From: Phycisphaerales bacterium
Lineage (GTDB): Bacteria; Planctomycetota; Phycisphaerae; Phycisphaerales; SM1A02
Reading direction: 5' to 3'
NCBI GenBank assembly: GCA_018882625.1
Contig: VERO01000097.1
Coordinates: 1-8,069 of the forward strand
Length of the DNA stretch: 8,069 nt
Below the pieces are notes generated by a model. That model had not been told where the DNA came from. It was given only the letters and a program-made list of their open reading frames with translations, and did no database searches. The translations under genes and the position numbers were made by a program. Shown here in pieces: positions 1-5,401 of this stretch (its first letter is position 1; each line of letters starts with the position of its first letter).

Positions 1-19
1 GCCCCGAACGAATCGGGGC
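1..19. terminator. Hairpin downstream of the 60-860 gene, possible terminator
   Basis: Bases 1-7 (GCCCCGA) pair perfectly with 13-19 (TCGGGGC) around a 5-base loop. It lies 41 bases beyond the TAA stop (60-62) of the minus-strand membrane protein gene, a usual place for an intrinsic terminator. Any U-tract on the minus strand would fall outside the window, so termination cannot be confirmed. Read on the plus strand, no T-run follows the stem. A weaker 5-bp stem (45-49 with 56-60) overlaps the stop codon. Bases 20-59 otherwise hold nothing recognisable. Confidence 0.4.
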
Positions 20-59
20 AGGGAGCGAATCCTCTTCGGCTGTGACTGGCACCACCCAG

Positions 60-860
60 TTATCGGGTCTCCCGGAAGTATTCCTCATTCACCGCGTTGG
101 CGATGCGCCAGATCACGACCGACAGACCGCACAGGGCAAGGCAGACCGTGGCGCGGATGTAGTCACCGTTGTAGGCAAGCCCGAAGGTGAGGAACGCGAT
201 CCGCGGGCTCGGAGCCTGCTGCGCGGCCCGGTGGAACGTGAGGTCGAGGTAGGGCGAGAGCAGGAACCCGGCCGCGATCGTCGGGAACGCGAAGCCGAGC
301 CGGAGGAGGTCGAGCTGCGGCTCGAGCGCGGCGCCCGTGGCCCCGGCCTCGGTCGCGCCGCCCGCGATCCCGGGCGCCACGCCGCCCGGCAGCAGCACCA
401 CGAGCCCGGAGAGCATGGTCACCGCCGTGCCCGCGGTCCGCCAGAACGCGTCCCCGCGCGCGGCGAGCAGGGCGCCGGCGGCGGCCAGGACGAGCGGCAC
501 GCCGACCGACGCGACCGCGCGCGCGGCGCCGGCGGCGTCCACCGTGCCGGTCGCGCCGAACGCCGGGTCGAGCCCGTACGACTGCGCGGCCCATCCCGCG
601 AACCAGCACTGGTACGCCACGGTGACCGCGCCGAACCACGCGCACGCCCAGCCGAGCTGCGCCACCACGCGGCGCGACCGGTCCGCGTCGAGCACGAACC
701 CGAACAGCGCGCAGCCGAGCACGTTCGGGACGAAGAACGCCCAGAACCCCGGCCATCCCCAGAGCCGCAGCATGATGAACGGGAGGTACATCCCGATGCA
801 CCACGTCCAGCTCGAGGTGCAGAAGAGGCCCCGCTGGGCGCTCTCGAGGGTGCGTCGCAT
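60..860 (-). CDS. Polytopic membrane protein, short paralogue of the 2774-3874 gene
   Basis: 266 aa, family not recognised. Hydrophobicity suggests about seven membrane segments (roughly residues 11-33, 35-57, 70-90, 115-135, 143-160, 188-205 and 232-254). The protein is clearly homologous to the 366-aa product of 2774-3874. Residues 11-90 align without gaps at about 50 of 80 identities, and the motifs WTWCIGMYLP (18-27), PNVLGC (45-50) and PYLDLTFHRA (203-212) are shared exactly. After about residue 230 the two diverge: this copy ends after one more hydrophobic stretch, while the other continues for about 160 residues. It is either a shorter natural form or a C-terminally truncated copy, though no frameshift is evident. 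The middle (about 100-180) is Ala/Gly-rich and poorly conserved. The ATG at 858-860 puts the conserved motifs at the same residue numbers as in the paralogue. The gene follows the DUF4442 gene by 38 bases and is probably co-transcribed with it. Invariant motifs in a multi-pass protein could mean a transporter, but that is speculation. Confidence 0.85.
   Translation of the reverse strand: MRRTLESAQRGLFCTSSWTWCIGMYLPFIMLRLWGWPGFWAFFVPNVLGCALFGFVLDADRSRRVVAQLGWACAWFGAVTVAYQCWFAGWAAQSYGLDPAFGATGTVDAAGAARAVASVGVPLVLAAAGALLAARGDAFWRTAGTAVTMLSGLVVLLPGGVAPGIAGGATEAGATGAALEPQLDLLRLGFAFPTIAAGFLLSPYLDLTFHRAAQQAPSPRIAFLTFGLAYNGDYIRATVCLALCGLSVVIWRIANAVNEEYFRETR
793..814. repeat. 22-bp exact inverted repeat, left copy (within paralogous genes)
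   Basis: This stretch is the exact reverse complement of 2820-2841. It is the longest identical run I found between the two paralogous membrane-protein genes and encodes the S-W-T-W-C-I-G segment in both. The arms face each other about 2 kb apart. The identity is explained by paralogy and strong protein conservation, so it need not be a mobile-element end. Confidence 0.8.
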
Positions 861-866
861 GCGCGG

Positions 867-872
867 AACTTA
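867..872 (-). promoter_or_regulatory. -10-like hexamer TAAGTT before the 860 start
   Basis: On the minus strand TAAGTT (TANNNT pattern) is followed by six bases (CCGCGC) and then the ATG at 860. That spacing would place a transcription start at or next to the start codon. No good Shine-Dalgarno sequence is present. The gene may equally be read from the promoter of the DUF4442 gene upstream, so this could be chance. Confidence 0.25.
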
Positions 873-898
873 CTTCGGGACGGGCGCGCCCGCCGGGC

Positions 899-1465
899 TC
901 ACTTGCCGCGCGCGGCGCGCCGCTCGAGCTTGGCCTTGATCATGGCCTTCGGCGTGCAGTGGAAGGTGATGCTGCACTTGCCCACGAGCGGGGCCTTGAT
1001 CCCCGGCTTGTGGACGTGCTGGCGGATCTCCATCTCGAGCGGGATGTTGAACTCGCCGCCCTCGGCGAGCTGCGCGTCGAGGTCGCCGGAATTCATCACC
1101 TCGTACATCGCCGGACCGAAGCACGGGCGCAGGAAGCGGTAGTGCATCTCCTTGCACACCACGATGTATTCGCTCCCGCACCGGCCGAAGAGGTAGAGCC
1201 CGCCCGCGACCTCGCTGTTGCCGAGGAGCGCGGCGCCGGCCATCGCGTTGTACCAGTTGCGGTTGAAGCGCCTGAAGGGCAGCACCGCCACGAAGCGGTC
1301 CGGACCCAGGCGCTTCATCGTGATGCCGGACCGGAACGCGTACGGCAGCCACACCAGCGAGCACACCTTGTGCCAGAAGTTGTTGCGCGTGGACAGGCGC
1401 GAGACGAATGCCTCCATGCGCTCGGTGAGCGACAGTCGCGGATGTCCTGCCTTCAGCGTCGTCAC
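899..1465 (-). CDS. DUF4442 family hotdog-fold protein (thioesterase-like)
   Basis: 188 aa. The segment FNRNWYNAMAGAALLG (67-82) followed by a Gly-containing helix (NSEVAGG, 83-89) matches the conserved core of DUF4442, a family in the hotdog superfamily related to acyl-CoA thioesterases such as PaaI and YiiD. The arrangement is a short N-terminal helix (about 13-40), the F-x-x-RFNRN strand/turn, the central hotdog helix, then beta strands ending in ITFHCTPKAMIKAKL (166-180). Length fits a single-domain member. A catalytic Asp/Glu cannot be assigned from sequence alone, and no substrate is known for this family. No signal peptide or membrane segment is seen, so it is probably cytosolic. The start is GTG at 1465, chosen because a GGAG lies six bases upstream; this gives a 12-residue lead-in before the conserved region. 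It is the first gene of a minus-strand pair with the membrane protein at 60-860 and is divergent from the TIM-barrel gene at 1507. Confidence 0.85.
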   Translation of the reverse strand: MTTLKAGHPRLSLTERMEAFVSRLSTRNNFWHKVCSLVWLPYAFRSGITMKRLGPDRFVAVLPFRRFNRNWYNAMAGAALLGNSEVAGGLYLFGRCGSEYIVVCKEMHYRFLRPCFGPAMYEVMNSGDLDAQLAEGGEFNIPLEMEIRQHVHKPGIKAPLVGKCSITFHCTPKAMIKAKLERRAARGK

Positions 1466-1471
1466 GGTGGG

Positions 1472-1475
1472 CTCC
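1472..1475 (-). promoter_or_regulatory. Shine-Dalgarno GGAG supporting a GTG start
   Basis: On the minus strand GGAG is followed by six bases and then GTG (1465-1463). This supports GTG as the initiation codon of the DUF4442 gene, which has no ATG in a suitable place nearby. Confidence 0.6.
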
Positions 1476-1484
1476 GGGATCCGA

Positions 1485-1490
1485 ATAGTA
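1485..1490 (-). promoter_or_regulatory. -10-like TACTAT for the DUF4442 gene
   Basis: Minus-strand TACTAT is a TANNNT hexamer in the 41-base divergent intergenic region. A start about seven bases downstream (near 1478) would leave a short leader containing the GGAG. No recognisable -35 box is seen, as upstream sequence lies inside the divergent gene. It overlaps the plus-strand TAGCAT by two bases. Confidence 0.4.
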
Positions 1491-1494
1491 GCAT
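1489..1494 (+). promoter_or_regulatory. -10-like TAGCAT for the TIM-barrel gene
   Basis: Plus-strand TAGCAT is followed by 12 bases and the ATG at 1507, predicting a leader of about five bases or none. No Shine-Dalgarno sequence precedes this ATG. The same hexamer stands seven bases before the TM2 gene at 6734. No -35 element is evident. Confidence 0.4.
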
Positions 1495-1506
1495 CGCGCC
1501 CCTCGC

Positions 1507-2343
1507 ATGCGCACCGCCGTCTGCTCGTGGAGCCTGCGCCCGTCGGGCCCGGAAGAGCTCGTGTCCCTGCTGCGGGCGCTCGAGGTTATGCGCGCGCAGC
1601 TCGCGCTCGTGCCGTGCGTCGATGACCCGCAGCGCTGGGGAAACGCATGCGCCACGCTGCGCGATGCGGGCATCGCCATCGTCAGCGGGATGCTGGCGAC
1701 AGTCGGGGAGGACTACGCGACGCTCGAGAGCATCGCGCGCACGGGCGGCGTGCGCAGCGACCGGTGGTGGAACGCGAACCTCGACCGCGCGATTCGCGTG
1801 GCGGACTTCGCGGCGGCGCACCGCATCGCGCTGGTCACCTTTCATGCGGGCTTCATTCCGCACGAGCGCGGCGACCCCGCGCGCGCGGTGATGATCGACC
1901 GCCTGCGCACCGTGATCGACATCTTCGCGCAGCGCGGCATCGATGTCGCGTTCGAGACCGGGCAGGAGGGCGCCGGCACGCTGTCGCAGGCGCTGGCGGA
2001 CCTCGGCAGGCCGCGCGCAGGCGTGAACTTCGATCCGGCGAACATGATCCTCTACGGGATGGGCGATCCCGTCGATGCGGTGCGCACGCTCGCCGCGCGC
2101 ATCCGCCAGGTGCACGTGAAGGATGCGGTCGCCACCGGGATCCCCGGCACCTGGGGCCGCGAGGTGCGCGCGGGCGACGGGCAGGTGCGCTGGCCCGAGC
2201 TCCTCGCGGCAGTGCGCACGGCGAACGTGGCTGCAGGCCGCGACCGCGAGGACATTGACCTTGTGATCGAGCGAGAGGCTGGTGCCGCGCGCGCAGGCGA
2301 TGTGGCGCACGCCAGGGACCTGCTCGCGTCGCTCGGCGCGTAG
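1507..2343 (+). CDS. Sugar phosphate isomerase/epimerase-like TIM-barrel protein (AP endonuclease 2 / xylose isomerase-like)
   Basis: 278 aa, a full-length member of the xylose-isomerase-like TIM-barrel family. Candidate metal ligands lie at the ends of successive beta strands: His113 in TFHAG, Glu150 in AFETGQE, Asp176 in NFDPANM, His203 in QVHVKDA and Glu255 in LVIERE. This is the usual Glu/Asp/His/Glu pattern for one or two divalent metals in the family. The GDGQVRWPELL segment (223-233) matches the G-x-G-x-(I/V)-x-W/F motif preceding the last barrel helices. Members isomerise or epimerise sugars or inositols, or cleave abasic DNA; this one resembles the sugar-enzyme branch, and the actual substrate cannot be read from the sequence. 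It is cytosolic, with no signal peptide. The ATG at 1507 leads directly into the first barrel strand (TAVCSWSL), which supports this start despite the missing Shine-Dalgarno. The FmdB-like gene follows 28 bases downstream and is likely co-transcribed; no other sugar-metabolism genes are adjacent. Confidence 0.88.
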   Translation: MRTAVCSWSLRPSGPEELVSLLRALEVMRAQLALVPCVDDPQRWGNACATLRDAGIAIVSGMLATVGEDYATLESIARTGGVRSDRWWNANLDRAIRVADFAAAHRIALVTFHAGFIPHERGDPARAVMIDRLRTVIDIFAQRGIDVAFETGQEGAGTLSQALADLGRPRAGVNFDPANMILYGMGDPVDAVRTLAARIRQVHVKDAVATGIPGTWGREVRAGDGQVRWPELLAAVRTANVAAGRDREDIDLVIEREAGAARAGDVAHARDLLASLGA

Positions 2344-2371
2344 CGCCTATCGTTATCGAGGCCCCGCAGCC

Positions 2372-2656
2372 ATGCCCACCTACGTCTACGCCATCATCAA
2401 GCCCGACGGCAGCGACGGCGACCGCTTCGAGGTCTTCCAGCGCATCAGCGATCCTGCGCTGACGGCGCATCCGGAGACGGGCGTTCCCGTGCGCCGCGTG
2501 CCCGTGGCGAGCCAGTTCCAGGCGGGTAGCGACGCGCAGCGCCTCTCCAACTCGAACCTCGAGCGGCTCGGCTTCACCAAGTACGAGCGCGCCGGCGACG
2601 GGACCTACGAGAAGAAGGCGGGCGAAGGTCCGCGCACGATCTCGGCCGACGACTGA
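2372..2656 (+). CDS. FmdB-like small protein lacking all zinc-ribbon cysteines
   Basis: 94 aa. The N-terminus MPTYVY, the segment RFEVFQRISDPALT (18-31) and the following HP-E-T-G-x-PVRRV (33-43) follow the FmdB/CxxC_CxxC_SSSS regulatory-protein pattern almost position for position. In the usual family, Cys-x-x-Cys pairs sit after MPxYEYR and in the CPxCG turn. Here those four positions read Ile8, Pro11, His33 and Thr36, with a short insertion (about PDGSDG) in the first knuckle, and there is no cysteine in the protein. Zinc binding by the normal mode is therefore impossible. Residues 59-92 (LSNSNLERLGFTKYER onward) form a charged tail replacing the low-complexity Ser/Gly tail of typical members. 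Function is unknown; FmdB was named from regulation of formamidase. The ATG at 2372 is chosen because it begins the family signature; an upstream in-frame ATG lies inside the TIM-barrel gene. A weak GAGG (2358-2361) lies 10 bases before the ATG. It probably forms an operon with the gene at 1507. Confidence 0.8.
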   Translation: MPTYVYAIIKPDGSDGDRFEVFQRISDPALTAHPETGVPVRRVPVASQFQAGSDAQRLSNSNLERLGFTKYERAGDGTYEKKAGEGPRTISADD

Positions 2657-2710
2657 TTGCGCGCGGCGGGCCTGCGCGCGGTGGCCTTCACGCCACGGGC
2701 CTTCGCGCAA
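2657..2710 (+). other. Imperfect long hairpin right after the FmdB-like stop codon
   Basis: Immediately after the TGA (2654-2656), TTGCGCG (2657-2663) pairs with CGCGCAA (2704-2710). Inside, GGCC 2669-2672 can pair with GGCC 2698-2701, and GTGGC 2681-2685 with GCCAC 2692-2696 around a CTTCAC loop. There is no T-run after it, so it is not a classical intrinsic terminator. It may protect the mRNA end or reflect GC-rich chance pairing. Confidence 0.3.
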
Positions 2711-2761
2711 CGGCTCGTGTCGCGCCAAGCCCGCTGCGGCGTGCGCAGGGGGTCACGCAGA

Positions 2762-2767
2762 TACGCT
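2762..2767 (+). promoter_or_regulatory. -10-like TACGCT before the 2774 start
   Basis: TACGCT is followed by six bases (CGCCGC) and the ATG at 2774. A start site about seven bases after the hexamer would coincide with the A of the ATG, giving a leaderless message. There is no Shine-Dalgarno sequence and no clear -35 box. It is the only candidate promoter I see for the three-gene operon. The rest of 2711-2773 is GC-rich and holds nothing else recognisable. Confidence 0.35.
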
Positions 2768-2773
2768 CGCCGC

Positions 2774-3874
2774 ATGTCCGCGCTGGTGCGCACTGTCGGT
2801 TGGGGCCTCTACTGCACGACGAGCTGGACGTGGTGCATCGGCATGTACCTGCCGCTGATCCTGCTGCGCGACTATGGCTGGCCGGGGTTCATCGCCTTCG
2901 CGGTGCCGAATGTGCTCGGGTGCGCGGCCTTCGGGTATGTGGTGGACCGGCGGCGCGGCGAGGCGCTCCGCGCACGGTTCGGCGGCGCGATGGCGGCGTT
3001 CGCCGCCGCGACCATCATGTACCAGTGCGCATTCCTGACGTGGCGCGTGGCTGGCGACCCTGCAGGGCCGCCCGCGCAGATGATGCTGCTGGTGGGCATC
3101 GCGCTGCTGTTCGTGCTGCTGCGGCGCGCGGGCACTTCCGACTCGGTCTGGATTGGCGTCGGCGTGGCTGCGTGCGCCACCAGCGCATGGGTCGCCATGT
3201 CTGTGGGCGCCTCGCGGCTACCCGAGATCGCGTGGACCGGCACCCGCCCCGCATCGGAGCTTGCCTTCGCGGCGCCCATCATCGCGCTGGGGTTCCTGGC
3301 GTGCCCCTACCTCGACCTCACGTTCCACCGCGCGCGCGAGCGCAGCCCCAGCCGGCACAGCTTCGCGGTCTTCGGCATCGCCTTCGCGGCGATGCTGGTG
3401 GTGAGCGCGATGACCTTCGACCCGGCCGCAGGCGATGCGCTCCCGATGTGGCCCGTGCTCGTGCAGTGGACGGTGCAGGCGTGCGCCACTGTCGGCATGC
3501 ATGCGCGTGAGATGCGGCGCGGACTCATCGTGGTGGCCACATGCCTGCTGGCGTGCGGGGTTGCGCTGTGGGCCCTGCCGGCACTCTTCGCGGAGGGCGT
3601 GCGCGAGCCGCTGGCCATGGGCGGCGAGGCGAACTACCTGCGGTTCCTGGGGCTCTACGGCCTGGTCTTCCCGTTCTGGCTGATCCTGCGGCTGCGCCAC
3701 CGACCCCCGTGGCTTGCGGTGATGGCCATCGTGGCGTGCCTGCCCTTCATGGAGGCTGGGTTCGTGGGGCATCGCAGTGCGCTCCTGCTGGTGCCGCCTG
3801 CGCTCCTTGCTGTCCTGTGCGTCGTGCCATCGGCACACTCCACTCGAACCGCAGGAGCGCTGACCGCGAACTGA
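2774..3874 (+). CDS. Polytopic membrane protein, long paralogue, first gene of the DUF1800/DUF1501 operon
   Basis: 366 aa, family not recognised. Hydrophobicity suggests about 10-12 membrane segments spread over the whole length, including about 8-31, 35-57, 70-91, 102-116, 163-178, 196-213, 250-272, 288-305, 313-329 and 333-351. Shared with the 266-aa paralogue are WTWCIGMYLP (18-27), PNVLGC (45-50), YQC (83-85) and PYLDLTFHRA (178-187). The His and Asp next to the membrane in the last motif are candidate functional residues. About 160 residues at the C-terminus have no counterpart in the short copy. The ATG at 2774 is preferred over an in-frame ATG at 2657 because it aligns residue for residue with the paralogue start; the extra 39 residues would be Arg-rich and unlike the relative. 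The DUF1800 gene begins 14 bases after the stop, so the products are probably made together. A transporter or membrane-anchor role for the secreted DUF1501 partner is possible but unproven. Confidence 0.87.
   Translation: MSALVRTVGWGLYCTTSWTWCIGMYLPLILLRDYGWPGFIAFAVPNVLGCAAFGYVVDRRRGEALRARFGGAMAAFAAATIMYQCAFLTWRVAGDPAGPPAQMMLLVGIALLFVLLRRAGTSDSVWIGVGVAACATSAWVAMSVGASRLPEIAWTGTRPASELAFAAPIIALGFLACPYLDLTFHRARERSPSRHSFAVFGIAFAAMLVVSAMTFDPAAGDALPMWPVLVQWTVQACATVGMHAREMRRGLIVVATCLLACGVALWALPALFAEGVREPLAMGGEANYLRFLGLYGLVFPFWLILRLRHRPPWLAVMAIVACLPFMEAGFVGHRSALLLVPPALLAVLCVVPSAHSTRTAGALTAN
2820..2841. repeat. 22-bp exact inverted repeat, right copy (within paralogous genes)
   Basis: Exact reverse complement of 793-814, within the N-terminal coding region of the long membrane-protein paralogue. 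Together the two copies mark inverted homologous arms around the DUF4442, TIM-barrel and FmdB-like genes. Confidence 0.8.
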
Positions 3875-3876
3875 CT

Positions 3877-3882
3877 GAAGAG
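3877..3882 (+). promoter_or_regulatory. Shine-Dalgarno GAAGAG for the DUF1800 gene
   Basis: GAAGAG stands six bases before the ATG at 3889, in the 14-base gap after the membrane-protein stop. It fixes the DUF1800 start even though the frame is open far upstream inside the preceding gene. Confidence 0.6.
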
Positions 3883-3888
3883 ACAGCC

Positions 3889-5385
3889 ATGCCCGACCCC
3901 TCCCTGGCCCCCATTCCGCGCGAACGCTGGGGCCGCGCCGCGGCGTCGCACCTCCTGGTGCGTGCCGGGTTCGGCGGGACCCCGGAGCAGGTGGATGCGC
4001 TGGCCGCGATGAGGCCTGCCGATGCCGTGGACTGCCTCATCGAGTACGAGGGCATCGCGACGGACCCGACGCCCGATGACCTCTTCGATGCAACCATCCG
4101 GCGGCCGCTGAGCGACGATGAGCGGGCCACGCTGGCGCGCGCGCGCCGTGACGGCGATGAGGGCGTGCTCGAGCGCTTCCAGCGCGAGCGCACTACGCGC
4201 GACATGCAGGACCGCGACCAGCTGGTGTCGATGCGCCAGTGGTGGCTCAAGCGCATGATCGAGACAGGGCGCCCGCTCGAGGAGAAGATGACGCTCTTCT
4301 GGCACGGCCACTTCGCCACCGGGTGGCGGACGGTCGAGGACAGCTACCACATGTACCTCCAGAACCGCATGATGCGGACGCATGCGACCGGGGACTTCGC
4401 GGATCTCGCGTACCGCATCATCCGCGACCCTGCGATGCTGCGCTACCTGGACAACAACCGCAGCAGGCGCGGCCAGCCCAACGAGAACCTCGCGCGCGAG
4501 CTGATGGAGCTGTTCGTGCTCGGCGAGGGCCGCGGCTACACCGAGCGCGACATCAAGGAGGCCGCGCGCGCGCTCACGGGATTCACCTTCGAGGATGACT
4601 CGTTCGTCTTTGACGGCCGCGCGCACGACGACGGCCGCAAGTCGATCCTCGGGAAGGATGGCCCATTCGATGGCGACGACCTCGTGAAGATCCTGCTCTC
4701 GAGGCCAGAGTGCTCGGAGTTCATCTGCGGCAAGCTGCACCGCTTCTTCGTGGATGACGGGCCTGCAGCCCCTGACCCGGATGCGCGCGTGGCGGTCACC
4801 CGGCTTGCCGAGCTCATGCGGCGCGAGAGGTACCGGCTGAAGCCCGTGCTCCGCACGCTGTTCCTGAGCCGCCACTTCCACGATCCCGCGTACCGCGGAT
4901 CGGTGGTGAAGAGCCCTGTCCAGCTGGTGGTGCAGACGATCCGACAGCTCGGCACTCCGCCGCGCGAGCTCGCCACGCTCTCGTCGGCCCTCGAGCTGAT
5001 GGGCCAGAGCCTCTTCCAGCCGCCATCGGTGAAGGGATGGGATGGCGGGCGCGCGTGGATCAACACAAGCACGCTCTTCATCCGCCAGAACACCGCCGTC
5101 TACCTGCTCACCGGCCGCCTCCCGGAGAGCGGCATGTGGGCCACCGACCCGAGCCCGTGGGCCGACGGACCCCTCGGGCGCGCCGTCGCCGCGAGAGCGC
5201 GCGAGGGCAGCACGGACGCGGCCGCTGACGCTGCACTCGAGCTCTGCCTCTCCGTCGATCCCGTGCCCGCGCGGCGGGAGCAGTTCCGCGCGTTTGTGCG
5301 CGCGCTCGGCGGACCGCTCGCGGGAGAGCGCCTCATCCGTGCGCTGTGCATGGCGACTGCACTTCCCGAGTACCAGCTCTGCTGA
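3889..5385 (+). CDS. DUF1800 domain-containing protein
   Basis: 498 aa, full length for DUF1800. Family landmarks appear in order: HLLVRAGFGGTPEQ (21-34), the helical KMTLFWHGHFAT (133-144), the strongly conserved NENLARELMELFVLG (198-212) running into YTERDIKEAARALTGF (217-232), HDDGRKSILG (246-255), the CGKLHRFFV segment (280-288), KSPVQLVVQTIRQLG (341-355), QPPSVKGWDGGRAW (377-390) and a C-terminal LIRALCMATALPEYQ (482-496). The family has no established biochemical activity. In bacteria, and very often in Planctomycetota, it is encoded next to DUF1501, as here, which implies a joint role, perhaps at the cell envelope. No signal peptide or membrane helix is seen at the N-terminus, and no hydrophobic stretch lies immediately upstream in frame. 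The start is set by GAAGAG six bases before the ATG. DUF1501 follows after 16 bases. A long open frame on the opposite strand is a codon-bias shadow. Confidence 0.95.
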   Translation: MPDPSLAPIPRERWGRAAASHLLVRAGFGGTPEQVDALAAMRPADAVDCLIEYEGIATDPTPDDLFDATIRRPLSDDERATLARARRDGDEGVLERFQRERTTRDMQDRDQLVSMRQWWLKRMIETGRPLEEKMTLFWHGHFATGWRTVEDSYHMYLQNRMMRTHATGDFADLAYRIIRDPAMLRYLDNNRSRRGQPNENLARELMELFVLGEGRGYTERDIKEAARALTGFTFEDDSFVFDGRAHDDGRKSILGKDGPFDGDDLVKILLSRPECSEFICGKLHRFFVDDGPAAPDPDARVAVTRLAELMRRERYRLKPVLRTLFLSRHFHDPAYRGSVVKSPVQLVVQTIRQLGTPPRELATLSSALELMGQSLFQPPSVKGWDGGRAWINTSTLFIRQNTAVYLLTGRLPESGMWATDPSPWADGPLGRAVAARAREGSTDAAADAALELCLSVDPVPARREQFRAFVRALGGPLAGERLIRALCMATALPEYQLC

Positions 5386-5390
5386 GGACT

Positions 5391-5396
5391 GAGAGG
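5391..5396 (+). promoter_or_regulatory. Shine-Dalgarno GAGAGG for the DUF1501 gene
   Basis: GAGAGG stands five bases before the ATG at 5402, within the 16-base gap after the DUF1800 stop. It supports this ATG, which retains the complete Tat signal. Confidence 0.6.
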
Positions 5397-5401
5397 CACC
5401 C

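Noticed and set aside
42..1142. Plus-strand 366-codon frame over the left minus-strand genes
   Set aside because: Arg/Glu-rich shadow spanning two real minus-strand genes and their gap; no recognisable domain.
1462..2728. Minus-strand frames opposite the TIM-barrel and FmdB-like genes
   Set aside because: Composition is His/Arg/Ala-rich, with no motifs, while the plus strand shows complete metal-ligand and family motifs.
2657..2773. Upstream in-frame start for the long membrane protein
   Set aside because: The added 39 residues are Arg-rich and absent from the paralogue, whose start aligns exactly with 2774; the hairpin and -10-like hexamer also lie here.
3858..3870. Possible further copy of the TM2-flanking repeat near the end of the membrane-protein gene
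   Set aside because: Only the eight bases CCGCGAAC match, inside coding sequence; expected by chance at this GC content.
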